The notes beneath the pieces are model-generated. The model saw only the letters and a program-made list of their open reading frames with translations, did not search any database and was not told the DNA's origin. A DNA stretch of 64,000 bases from Lotus japonicus (lineage: Eukaryota > Streptophyta > Magnoliopsida > Fabales > Fabaceae): positions 1,180,501 to 1,244,500 of the forward strand of contig NC_080046.1 of assembly GCF_012489685.1 (NCBI RefSeq), in the 5' to 3' direction. Below, in pieces: positions 24,511-35,389 of this stretch. The position numbers and the translations under genes were made by a program. Position 1 is the first letter of the stretch; each line of letters opens with the position of its first letter.

Positions 24511-25080
24511 AGAACCCCTCCTTCTCCTCCCCCTCCCCCCCTCTTCCCCTCCCCTATTGAGCTCTTAGTGGGAAGAATGCGCAGCCAAAGTACAAGGGAA
24601 GAAATGGATCTAGTCATGTATATATATATTAGAACTAACCCTCGTTTTCATCCATCATAAGCTATGGGTTAACCAACTAATTGGGCTTAAGCCCAATAAG
24701 TAGGCTTTTAAAACCAATTTAATATTAAAAAAAACGTCTCACCACAGTAATGCAAACGAAAAACAATCAACCACAGTAGTCATATCAATAGGAAAAAGTT
24801 ACTGTGCTACTTCACAAGTACAAAGAATTGAAAACTACATAAGCCATAACCAACGAACTTAGAGCACTGTTAATGAACATATGCGTTTAGCATAATTTGA
24901 AGAAGATCAGCAGTGATTCCATTCAATCATGTCAAGAGAAAATGAAAGGTTGCTTGAACCACAGTTCCACCTAATGAATAGCTTGACTGAAGTTCAATTT
25001 ACGGTCATGTAAATGCCAAACAGGATAGCAGAAAATGAAACACAATCTCAGACTCACCACAACTTTTCAGCACTGTAACT
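24511..25080. other. gene-free stretch, 3' flank of PIGL
   Basis: A C/T-rich tract (24509-24550) and a partial copy of the stem-loop repeat (24620-24712), then probable 3' UTR of the minus-strand PIGL gene from about 25080 downwards. No other gene is seen. Confidence 0.5.
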
Positions 25081-28000
25081 TCACTTGATCTTTCTAAGAG
25101 TGTTCATATAGGTATAACTGGATAACACAACAAATAGCTTGCGAAACCTGCAGAAATGAAATTAATTTTTAGGTGGGGAAAAAGCCAAAAAGGTATTCTA
25201 TAGTGCAAGGCCTCTTGGGGCAACTTCATTTGAAGTATATAAATAATAATATCTATCACGCAGTGTTGTCAAATAGCGGATATAGCGGCGCTATAGCGCA
25301 ATAGTATAGCGCTCTAAGGGCTTGTCGCTATCCGCTATTTTTTCCGCTTTGAGGGCTTAGCATAGCGGATTTTTGGCTTTCCGATATTTTTCGTAATCCG
25401 CAATCAACAACACTGCTATCACACAGATATCAAGTGTAATATATTCAGTCCACTGCTTTAAAATAAAAATAAGATGAAGCAAGCACACCACACCCACTGG
25501 CTGGAGTGTTGGGCCATAGCTTTAAGGCTCCTACAATATTGCTCATTTACCAAGCACTGCATTGTTCCATTTGATTGCAGCATGGCCAAAAACATGGACA
25601 ACCAAATATCAACAGGACCACTATATTTGCGTAATATGTTGGTGCTAATCTGAGAATAAGGAAGAAATACTAGAGAATAAGTCAATTGAACAAGTTCTAA
25701 TAAAGTAATTGGCCAAATAAGACAACAGAATAAAATTAGGAAAGCAAAAACATACAAGCTCCCAAACTTCAACATCTCTTCGTAAGGCATCATGCAGTAG
25801 CTTGCTGCTTACAACACGGAAAAAGTTTAGTGTCAGAGCACAAGCATGAGAGAGAGTGATGTGTGATTAGCCTGTCTGATGAGTAAAATCTAAACATGTA
25901 AATCATATGTTTCATTTTCTGGGATACTATGATAGAGACCACACAAACATGAGGACTGAAAGAACTGTGAAAGAAATCCACAAGGATAATTCTAACAATC
26001 AGCAAGGCACAATAAACAGCAAGATTGCTCAGAAAATTAACAAATTACCATCAGAAGCATGTTTAGTCAAATACCAATATCATATTTTACCAAGACCGAT
26101 ATAAGAACGCACAGGAGCTTTTAAACAAAACTTCAGTATGTTTAAAAAAGAACTCAATAGGAATTAGAAAAGCTGTTCCAGGTTAGTTAAGTATTAAGTG
26201 TTTTAAGTAACTTAACCATCAACTCCTAACAAGCATAAAATAACACCACACAGCTGGCCTGTGCAAAAGGGTGGGGGCAATGGATGGGTCATGGGCAATG
26301 TGAAAGAAATCTCAAACAGTATAAGTACTAATCTCAACAATATTCCAGTTAAAGTTCTTCAATATTGATCAGTAGTAGTATTAATAATAATTCAACTTAC
26401 CATACTCCATAGTGCACGTCACGATGATTACAATGACCTGAGACACCATAGTTGTCAAAAGTAATCATCTGGGGAAATCAGGGTAAGTGAGGAGGTCATA
26501 AGTATTGAACAAAGTACCAGTCTTCCAAAAGATGCTTATGGCAGCACAAATGGAAGCTTCATGACTCAAACAACTTTTACAATCCCTAAAATGACAATAG
26601 TAGTACAGAAGCATGATCTTACCATATCAATGCAGTGACTAGTTATTTCATCCTCAATGAACTTTGCCAATAAGCTATGATTCCAAACTTTACCAAAGCC
26701 ATCCTACGTACACAACAGGTTAAGCAACGACAATATAAGGCACTAACAATAAGATTTGAAGTGATACTGAGTTTTATATTCCAGAGACCTATTGGATAAA
26801 AACCTGCAGTTCTGGATGATTGACAATCTTCACTTGTTGCATCGTAATCTGAGTACAAAATTACCCATGTTATACAAACAACACAGTTATTAAATTGTTA
26901 AAGTAAGACTGTCATCTTTAACCTATGTAACGAACATTATCAAGGAAAGGGTCCCTATATTTCCCAAATCCCAAGAAATTTGTGTCAAGAAAGGATAGCT
27001 ATGACTATGAGGCTGTGAACACTAAATGATATAAGGAAAAATAAATGTTTTAATATTGGGGTCATGTTTAATATGAGAAGCTCTACATTATGTCTGTAAA
27101 CACATCAATTTAAACCATTTTGTAAATCACCTTGAGGGCTACACAAGCCTGAAAAAGCTCTTGTTTTCTGATGTTTCCTTTGCCATCTGCATCACCTACA
27201 GAAAAATAATAACAATTAAAAAATATCTAACAGATTGAAACATAAACTTCAAGTCTTTTTAGAGCCTAAGCTGAGAAGCTTTGGTTTTGTGACATCCAGA
27301 AATCCCAAGTCTAACATTATAAGATAGCCATAAACCTTTCATATCCAAAATTAAAATTTTCATTAATTAAAGGCCATTGAATAGAACTATTATAGAAAAG
27401 GAAATCAAAAGAAGGCTTAATTACAACTTTGGTCCTCGACGTTTACCAATGCCACGATTTTGGTCCCTCACCTAATTTAATTACATGGATGGTCCCCGAC
27501 GTTGTAGGTTGCGTGCAACGTTAATCCTACCGTTTATTTCTTAATGGAGGAGGCTTACGTGGACGTCTAGTTAGTTGGAGAGAAAAAGGAGATCTGAGGA
27601 GAGAGGGGAGCACGTGAGTATCACGTGAACTCACGTGAACCTTATATGAACCCATTATACCCAAATCTGAAACCCTAGGGATCTAAATCGCGTTACCTTC
27701 TTCGTTCCAGGGAGGTCAGGGGTTTGAGTATAATGGGTTCAGATAAGGGTCACGTGATACTCACGTGCTTCCCTCTCTCCTCATACCTCATTTCTCTCTC
27801 CAATTGGACGTCCACGTAAGCCTCCTTCATTAAGAAATAAACAGTAGGACTAACGTTGCACACGGCCTACAACGTCGGGGACCATCCATGTAATTAAATT
27901 AGGTGGGGGACCAAAATCGTGGCATTGGTAAACGTCGGGAACCAAAGTTGCAATTAAGCCTCAAAAGAAAAAGGAAATTGTCATATCATGCAAAAAGTGA

Positions 28001-29980
28001 AAATATTCAATTAATCTGAGTTGTGTAGCTCATGACGAAATCAGATTCATAATGCTGGAATACTTTATTAGTTTGATTATACCATATATGTCTATTATCA
28101 TCTAATCCATAAAACTGGACTTCTTTCTGCATATGATATTTTAAATAAATATCACTGCCAAGGTGTGAATGTATATGAAGTCCCAAAAAATGTTTCATTG
28201 ATAGTATAGAACTCTACATGCTAGACATGGATCAAAATTATATTCTTTTTCAAAACTACACTAGCTTAATTTAGAAAGATGAAATTTGAAGAAGATTCAA
28301 CCACAGAATAGGGAGAAAGAAAAATTACAGTTATTTTAAAATTAATTACAAATGAGTGTAAACTATAAAGTGAATAAATTAAGCACAAAAGAATCAACAT
28401 AAAGACAAACATATCCATAAGTGCTATAAATTACAAGATAAACAGAATATCCAAAGCTAATACCAATTGATAAGCAAAGTATTTGAACATTATGCCCTCT
28501 TGAAGTCAGAAAATTTATCGTTGGGGTGAAGAACCTGCAGAAATGGAAAAAGTGAAGACAGTGTGAAATCATAATGCAGAAATTTGAAGAAATAGTCAAA
28601 CTTCAAAGGCCTTCACTACACTCCAACTCCAACACCCCATAAAATATGCAATTCGCTGAAGTTAACAAAGTTATATTGGTGCAATGTTAGATTCATTTAC
28701 ATAGAAATTGTTGCTTATGTGTTTAAAGTTATGATGTATAACCCAACAAAGAAGATAAAGAAATATAGATAAGAGAGAAATAAGAGAGAAGCAAGAAGAT
28801 ACCAAAAACAATCCTTATGGATTAACAAGAAGGAAAACATCCAAGGGTGAAACCCTTTGCAAAATCCAATACTAATAAAAAACATATTCCTAACCTAATG
28901 AGAACACTCTTATTTATATGAGTCTAACCCTACTAATAAAATAAGCCTAGCCCAAACAGGACAAATCCAGATAATAAAAACAGACACAGCCAAACACTAA
29001 CTAATAGAGTCAAACAGGACCAAACCCAAGTGATGCGACAGGAACAGCACCATAAGGCGCCGCACCAAGCCCAGAAACATCAAGCCCGTGTGATCCAAGC
29101 CACTATTATTTTGCCTAATATTTAGAACCCTGACAATGTCTGACATAAAATGCACTTCTGTACAATTTTGATTAGAGACTTGGTGTGTGTTTGCTTTGAA
29201 ATCACATTACATTGAACGAAATAGGAGCATATCCTTCCTTTGACGTTTTTTTATTGAAATTTATGGTATTCCGTTGTTTTGTCTTTGGAATCTGAAAAAA
29301 ATGAAAAACTGGGGGTCTGTCAAACACAATCTTAGTCTTTGATAGGTCAGTGTAGCATGCAGAAAATATTATTGTATTCAAGGTAACAATAGCAGAGCTC
29401 CTCGTGAGAAACTCTCTTAGTCCATAGTTACAATTTTCTTCACGTTCATCTCACCTACCCACTACTCTCCCTAAAATGCTGTAGGCAAAACGAACTAGGG
29501 CGATGTCAGCAGATTCACATGAAAGAGAAACACTCCTTCATTGCCTTGTCTCAAGTGAAGTAGCATAAATGTATTAGAAATCTCAATTTAGAGAGGTATC
29601 TAAGGGTATTAAGTTATTAACTTCTTAATGTCATATACAAATTAACATCTAAAAATAATAAATTTGAGGTTTCAAACTTACATGGATTCATCATCGGGGT
29701 GAGCAATAACCAACAAGACATTTCTCTTCCGAAGAGCTCTACCTGATAACAACAGATCAAAACTAAAATTGAGTGAAAAAGAGAAAAGGAAGAAAGCTCA
29801 GACAAATAAAATTAGACACATAAATAGAATTCAAGTCCTGATAGTAAAAAGAGAAGAAGAAAGTAGGCTACCATTTTGTGTAAAATGTTTATTGAAAGGG
29901 ATCCGTGAGAGAAGGAGAATTTTGCATAGGGAAATGATCCACAATAAAATGAGCGGAGTAATTATCAGAATGAAGGCCAT
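25081..29980 (-). CDS. PIGL: N-acetylglucosaminyl-phosphatidylinositol de-N-acetylase (PIG-L), ten exons
   Basis: Exons (minus): 29980-29872, 29742-29682, 28534-28464, 27195-27131, 26848-26804, 26703-26623, 26468-26401, 25804-25756, 25649-25489, 25147-25081. All have GT/AG borders and join in frame to 258 residues; human PIG-L has 252. The protein starts with one membrane segment (residues 3-24). It carries the zinc-site motif AHPDDE (50-55), the phrase GDADGKGNIRK, the TFDNYGVSGHCNH motif with the second metal-binding His pair (156, 159), and a conserved tail ending in WFRKLF...LRKIK. The enzyme removes acetyl from GlcNAc-PI at the ER, step two of GPI-anchor synthesis. The acceptor of exon 8 is a tandem AAGCAG, allowing a one-residue variant. 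Three transposons sit in introns without touching the coding sequence. The gene looks intact. Confidence 0.92.
25261..25415. mobile_element. hAT-type MITE in the last PIGL intron
   Basis: 155 bp bounded by CAGTGTTGTCAAATAGCGG and, inverted, CAGTGTTGTTGATTGCGG. The flanks are ctatcacg (25253-25260) and ctatcaca (25416-25423), 7 of 8 matching, as for hAT 8-bp duplications. The interior is rich in TAGCGG/CCGCTA inverted phrases. It lies between exons 9 and 10 of PIGL. Confidence 0.85.
27414..27960. mobile_element. Mutator-like MITE in PIGL intron 3
   Basis: 547 bp with long inverted arms of about 170 bp; the ends read GGCTTAATT(A/G)CAACTTTGGT from both sides. A perfect 9-bp target duplication, tcaaaagaa, flanks it (27405-27413 and 27961-27969). 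The inner part contains palindromic CACGTGA phrases. It is non-coding. Confidence 0.93.
28735..29135 (-). mobile_element. solo LTR in PIGL intron 2
   Basis: About 400 bp starting TGTATAAC and ending CCTGACA on the plus strand. Read on minus it begins TGTCAGGGTTCTAAAT, has a TATA-like phrase (CATATAAATAAGAG) in the middle and ends TTATACA, like a plant Copia-type LTR. A clean 5-bp target duplication was not seen (tatga against atgtc), so the exact borders or the solo status are uncertain. Confidence 0.6.
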
Positions 29981-30853
29981 TGAGATTGCACCTGAACAAT
30001 GCACCAATTAATGAAGATTGTTCAACATATATAATAATTTCATCAGATTTCTTAGCAAGAAAATAGAGAAATTTGCAAGTGTGACAGGAATCAGGAAGAA
30101 GAGAGTGGTGAACACGTGTGATAGTGAAAGGGTCTATGAGCATATAAAAGTAAAAGAAGCATCAATGTTATGAAACTCACATTAGTCATCAACTGGGTCA
30201 ATGGGTTAATTCATTTATCAAACTAGTGAGTCGCTAGTTGAACTATTACATTAATATAGTTTAACAGTCTTATTTGAACATGGGGGAGCCTGAAAGCAGG
30301 GAGACTTGCCGAATGGGTGAAGCAACAAAGCACCAAGAGAACTTAAGACCCAAATTAAGTGTCAAGTTAGATGAGAGTTTTTTACTTAAGTGTAATTTTG
30401 TCCTTTATATCTGAAAAGTGAGGCCCAAATTAGTTTAAAGATAAATGAAGACAATATACATGAATAAATACAGTCTTCAAAACCTAAGCTAACAGAGCAA
30501 GAAACTCCAATCACCAGAACATGATCAAATCCTAAAATACTCAGTTCATCTCTTTCTTTCACTTCCTATTTGGTTTTATGATGTTTGAGTTAACACCACA
30601 AATAACAAATCAAACAACAACAACAACAACACACTCATTCAACTGGCTACAGACAGAAATGGTCATACAATTAGTGTTAATTTCGAGGAGAATAAGAAAA
30701 ATTAGAATTTAATAGTTAGAAATTTCAAAATAAATGAAAGGTCGGAAAAAATTCACATTTTGTACAAATTCAAGAATAAATGAATTAATTTCAAAAAAAA
30801 GAATAAATGAATTGAGAAGAAAAAGGAGAAAACTTGAATCTGGAGTTACCTTG

Positions 30854-30970
30854 GAGGGAGCTTGGCCAGCTTGCGGAAGTGATGGATGTGCGGCGGCGGC
30901 GGCGTCCGGGGATCCACGGAGAAGTTACGGCCAACCAAATCTACCCAAGCCGTACGATTATTGTACCTGT
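30854..30970 (-). other. probable 5' leader exon of PIGL
   Basis: On the minus strand this GC-rich segment (with CCGCCGCCGCCGC) ends at a donor CCAAG|GTAACT. A matching acceptor TTGTTCAG|G lies at about 29991, 10 nt before the PIGL start codon. It has an open frame but no conserved protein, so I read it as untranslated leader. Confidence 0.5.
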
Positions 30971-32182
30971 TTAAGTTTTGTCATTCAAGGAAGTGGAAAA
31001 TGTGAGACAAAACACTGTGTTTGGTTTACAAGAGAAATAGAAAAGAGAGATAGAGATGATAGAAATATGTGAGAAATATAATAGATTTTCTAGGTTATTG
31101 TTTGGTATCATTGAAAACAAAAAAAAACAAAAAAAAAGAGAAGAGAGAGTTTCACAATCTTGAAAATGATTATAAAGTACAAAGTCCAACGAGTCGCAAC
31201 ACTCTACAGAGTAGATTGAACAATAATCTCAACTACAAAAGATAAAACGCTAAAACAATCGAAAAACCCTGAAAAAACCCCAAAAATACCAAACAAAACC
31301 CACCAGCAATAAACAATCTTCAAGTGAGAGTAACAACACCTAAAAGCAAAAACCAAAAGAGGAACCGCCAACCACGACAGGGAAAGACCTCCATTCGGCA
31401 ACTAAAGGCAGCAACAAGTACAATGAGGAAGGAATCCTATCAAGCCGCAACAAAGCCACCAAAAATAGAGACTCGAAGCACCTCCAACACCAATGTCTTC
31501 ACTTCTACGGAAGCAACAAGCAACGATGATTGAGACAACCGAAGATCAACCCCACAAAGCAACCCCGAATAATAAAACCAGCAAATAGCAAAAAGGAGAG
31601 GTTACACCACAAAAATGAGAAGTAGCATAGGCTCAATCAAACAGGAACTCGACAGCCGCAACTCAAGAAATGAGAAGCAACACAGCTCAACCAAAAGGGA
31701 ACACCTCAACCGCAACTTAGAAGGCGAGAAGCAACACTGACTCCACCAAACAAGAACACTTCGGCTACACAGCTCAACGCCGTAGAGCAGCCTTCTGTCG
31801 TGCCTAAAACGACCACCCAGCAACAAAAGGGGGAGGGAAGCACTAGATCTGGTGCTCCAAAAGAAAGGGAAGGGAAGGCTGGCATCAGATCTAGGAAGGA
31901 GAAGGAGACTATGGTGGGACAGAAAAAACCAGGCAAGAGCTAGACGACGGAGAAATGAGGTTGGTAAAGGAAATGAGGAAGAGATACTGAAGGAGAAGGA
32001 CGTGAAAGCTAGTTTCCTCCGCGCTTCGAGAGAAAGGTTTTAGTGTAAAAAGACAATTTTACCCAACGTAATATCAAATAAAAAAATATATGAAAGGGAC
32101 AATATTGATAAAATAAGTGTCCCACCCATTTCTCTTCAATTTGAAGAGACTTCAAAAAGGTGTGAGACTCACTCGCCCATCC
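30971..32182. other. gene-free stretch, probable retroelement remnant
   Basis: 30990-31090 carries an 'agagagatagagatgatag' phrase that resembles 45395-45440 and 52620-52690, a dispersed repeat. 31190-32040 is richer in GC and contains repeated 'agcaaca...ctcaac(c)' phrases (31620-31780). It may be a LINE 5' leader, but no domain is recognisable. Confidence 0.35.
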
Positions 32183-32555
32183 AGGGACGGATCTAAGTGC
32201 AAGCCCATGAGGGCATGTGCCTTCACTTATTTTTTAAAAAATCATTAGAAATTTAAAAAAAAAAATTGAACAGTAAAAGTAGGTTGTTTTTTATGGCTCT
32301 TTTAGTAAAAAAAATGCTTTCACTTGTGTTCTACACTGCTAAATGTCTTCATTTGTATTCTATATTGTTAAATGCCCTCACTTGAATAGTGGAAGTATGT
32401 AGTTTTTATGACATCTTTGGTAAAAAAATGTCCTTACTTGTGTTCTCTTTGTTAAAAAATGCACTCACATCTAATAGTATATATGAAAAAAAAATTATAC
32501 GAATTTATATGTAAATATTTCCCTCACAACATCAAATTTCTAGATCCGTCACTAT
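32183..32555. mobile_element. hAT-like MITE
   Basis: The ends AGGGACGGATCTAAG and, inverted, ATAGTGACGGATCTAGA bound about 373 bp of AT-rich DNA. The flanks gcccatcc and gcccgtcc match at 7 of 8. Inside, the phrase 'tgttctacactgctaaatg' repeats three times in diverged form. Confidence 0.6.
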
Positions 32556-33466
32556 GCCCGTCCATGTCTCTCCCCTCTCTCCAACAACCAAACTAGGTTG
32601 AATTCATCATCACTCTTCTCTTCTCTAAGGCTCTAACTCTCTTTATCGATAAAGTTTCGATTTTCTTGTGGGTGGCAAGAAAATCAAAACCCTTACCCAC
32701 AAGAAAATCAAAACCCTATCTTAACTCTCATCTTTATTTTTCCTCTAACTAACATAAAACAAAAGGGAAAAGATGCGGATGGAGATGGATATGGATGGAG
32801 ATGAAATGAAAATGAACGGTGGAGAATAGAGATGAAACATCGATGGTTTAGATAGATAATGGGCTCAAAAATTTCACTATTTTAGCCTAAGTTGACATCG
32901 ATGGTTTTCTGGCGATGGATGTTTCTTGGAGCGTGTTGATTATCTTCTTTTTTTCTTAATGAACAGCGTGCTTGGCTATCTTATGTAGATGTGCACATAT
33001 ATTATTTTCTAAGTTCTAACAATGCCACAAAATGAGAGTGCCGTGTCCGTCTCCTAAAATTTTAATTATAAAGTATAAACTAGGACCCTATAAACTATAT
33101 ACATAGTTTCAATTAGCGAGCTATTTTCAATGTAACATAATTGTCATCATCAACTATGAATCATTTCCTACAATTGCTTTAGCTTAGAACGAATGAGTCA
33201 TTTCACTTCCAGCGAATATTGTGATTCCTTTCCTTGCCCATGATGGTATTCAAATTTGTCCAAATGATGTTGATGTCAATGTACCACTGGCAGATGAATA
33301 GAAACATGATCACATAGTTGAAAATTTTCCTTTAAAAAGTAATCAAAAGAGTACTGTACAAGCCCTCTATGCCTGATGATTAAATAGTGTATTTTTAGGA
33401 GCATAAGATGACCTTAATGGTGGAGATGATCCTACCTGTTGTAGAGAGCCTATTTCTAGCTTTTTC
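32556..33466. other. gene-free stretch
   Basis: It has a short direct repeat ('aaaatcaaaaccct' at about 32684 and 32705) and a GA-rich tract (32770-32830). No gene is seen. Confidence 0.45.
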
Positions 33467-33688
33467 ATGCTTCTTATTGCCTCCACTGCTCACAGAGTTG
33501 ATTGTGATCTAGTGGAATTACTAGGTGGTTGCATACCAATTGGATGCAAACTGGTTTTTATGATTAAACACTACATGCATCTTAACCCAAACCTTAAGGC
33601 ATTTGTTGTGCATGTTACATCTCTTATATTGTCTTTATCTTACACAATGTGGACACAAGACTCACACTTGCTTCCACAACTAAAGTAA
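33467..33688 (+). mobile_element. small Copia-type reverse transcriptase remnant (tentative)
   Basis: A short frame contains GCIPIGCKLVFMIKH, which resembles the beginning of the Copia reverse transcriptase (KPIGCKWVFKIK-type). The rest has lost similarity. The call rests on about 15 residues. Confidence 0.35.
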
Positions 33689-35389
33689 GATCATCAATTG
33701 ATAAATCAATAGTTGAGATTAAATTAAAGACGACTATTAGTTGTCATACAGTATGTTTACAATCTTAACCATCGATTTCTCAGTTAACTATCATGGTAGC
33801 TTATTGTACTCTCTAAGATGACTGACTCCTTAACTTTATGAGCCAAATCCATAAAAATGTATCTCACCCCAAAAGCTGAAAGAAAAGAAAAGCGAACCCT
33901 GAGCCCTCAATATATCTTTGTTGAGCAGCATTGTGCATGGTGAGAATGAGCCGGCAGCATAGAAAAAGCATTTAGCTATACTTGAAAGGTGAAGCAGAGA
34001 TAATTCTCCATTGCTCATCATAGTTCGTTAAGTTAAATTTCCCGTTGTAATATTTGTTCACATTGAAGGAACACGAATATCACTTTGTCCAAGTCAATTA
34101 TAGATATGCTCCAGACATTGCTGATCTAAGTAAGGTCAATCAGGTCATACTTTAGCACCAAGAAATGCCTGCTGGAAATAGGGAAAGCAAAAGAAAGATG
34201 GCAAACATATTAGAACATATGGTACCACTGTTATAGATAGAAGGAGTTAGTGCGGATTCAAAAAGATAAATAAACACGGAAGAAGGTTTTAGAATTCGGG
34301 CTAGGTCTAACTCAAGGACTTATTTAGTCATACTCATATCTCTAGTCGATATGAGACCTTAAGACACCTCCTCGCCCCAATCTTATTAAGCCCAAACGTA
34401 TCTCTAGGATAGGCTTTGATACATCTTAGAATTTGGGCGACGCAAACTACCTAAAAACTAGCCCAAAAGTAATGATTGTTCTACCTTTTATAAGTATGTA
34501 TCGAGTCATACCTCTAGTTTGTGTGAGACCTTAACAAAAATGTCCTCATGATTTTTTCCTCATTAATTCATGCAAGTAAACTTCCACAAAAGCTAATAAG
34601 TTATTCATAGCTACAATATATAACAATGCTTAATCAAAGATTTTGGAACATCAGACTCAGGAATACTTAATGAGCTAAATACCAATTGTATAAATATTAG
34701 AAGCATCCAAAATGATAATTTAAGATGCCTTCTACATAAAGGATCACTAAGCTATTAAATGTACGGCAAAGCTAGCATGTCCAGAAGAATTTGATGTCAA
34801 ACAAATAAATGTCGTGTGCAGGGAGTTTGCACCATAATGTGCTTTTCTTTTATATCTAAGCTAAATTAATTTGCTGCTATGTTTATGCTTTCTGCTTTTC
34901 TTAAATCTTTCTATAGGCTGGCAAAGAATAATTCTCAGATTTCAGCAGTAAATCTTTTCTACAGGTTGGCAAAGAATAATTTATAACAACAAAATTTATC
35001 TGATAAATAATTTAACAAAAGTTGACAGCAAGGCTAATATGCTTTCTAACTCATTTTTTTAAGCTTTTATCATATGCCAAATCACTTTAGCTAATGAAGT
35101 ATTCCTCTACTTGCACAAACTTCCTTTCTTTGTTTAAAATAGATTTTAGTCCCTACTCTTTTCATTGATTTGGGTTTTGATCCATGCTTGTATTCTCTAC
35201 CATTGAGTATTGGTCCCTAATTAGAGTATTAGACAGTTCCCTACTGAAAATTGAGAGCCAACACATTTTTTTCCTGAATTAAGTAATGCTAGTAGGTAAT
35301 CACACCCTATGTGGAGTTTGCAATAATATGAAACTACCAAAATATCATATAACCATTTACTGAACATGTCAAAATTCTGGATTCAAGAA
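33689..35389. other. gene-free stretch with a dispersed repeat
   Basis: 34290-34545 is a copy of the repeat also at 4318-4445 and 10850-11010; here two head-to-tail parts share 'aaaaactag', 'gattgttctacctttta' and 'gtgagacctta'. 35110-35260 contains 'ttagtccctact...ggtccctaa', like Mutator-type MITE ends. The last part is the 3' flank of the PP1 gene. Confidence 0.4.
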
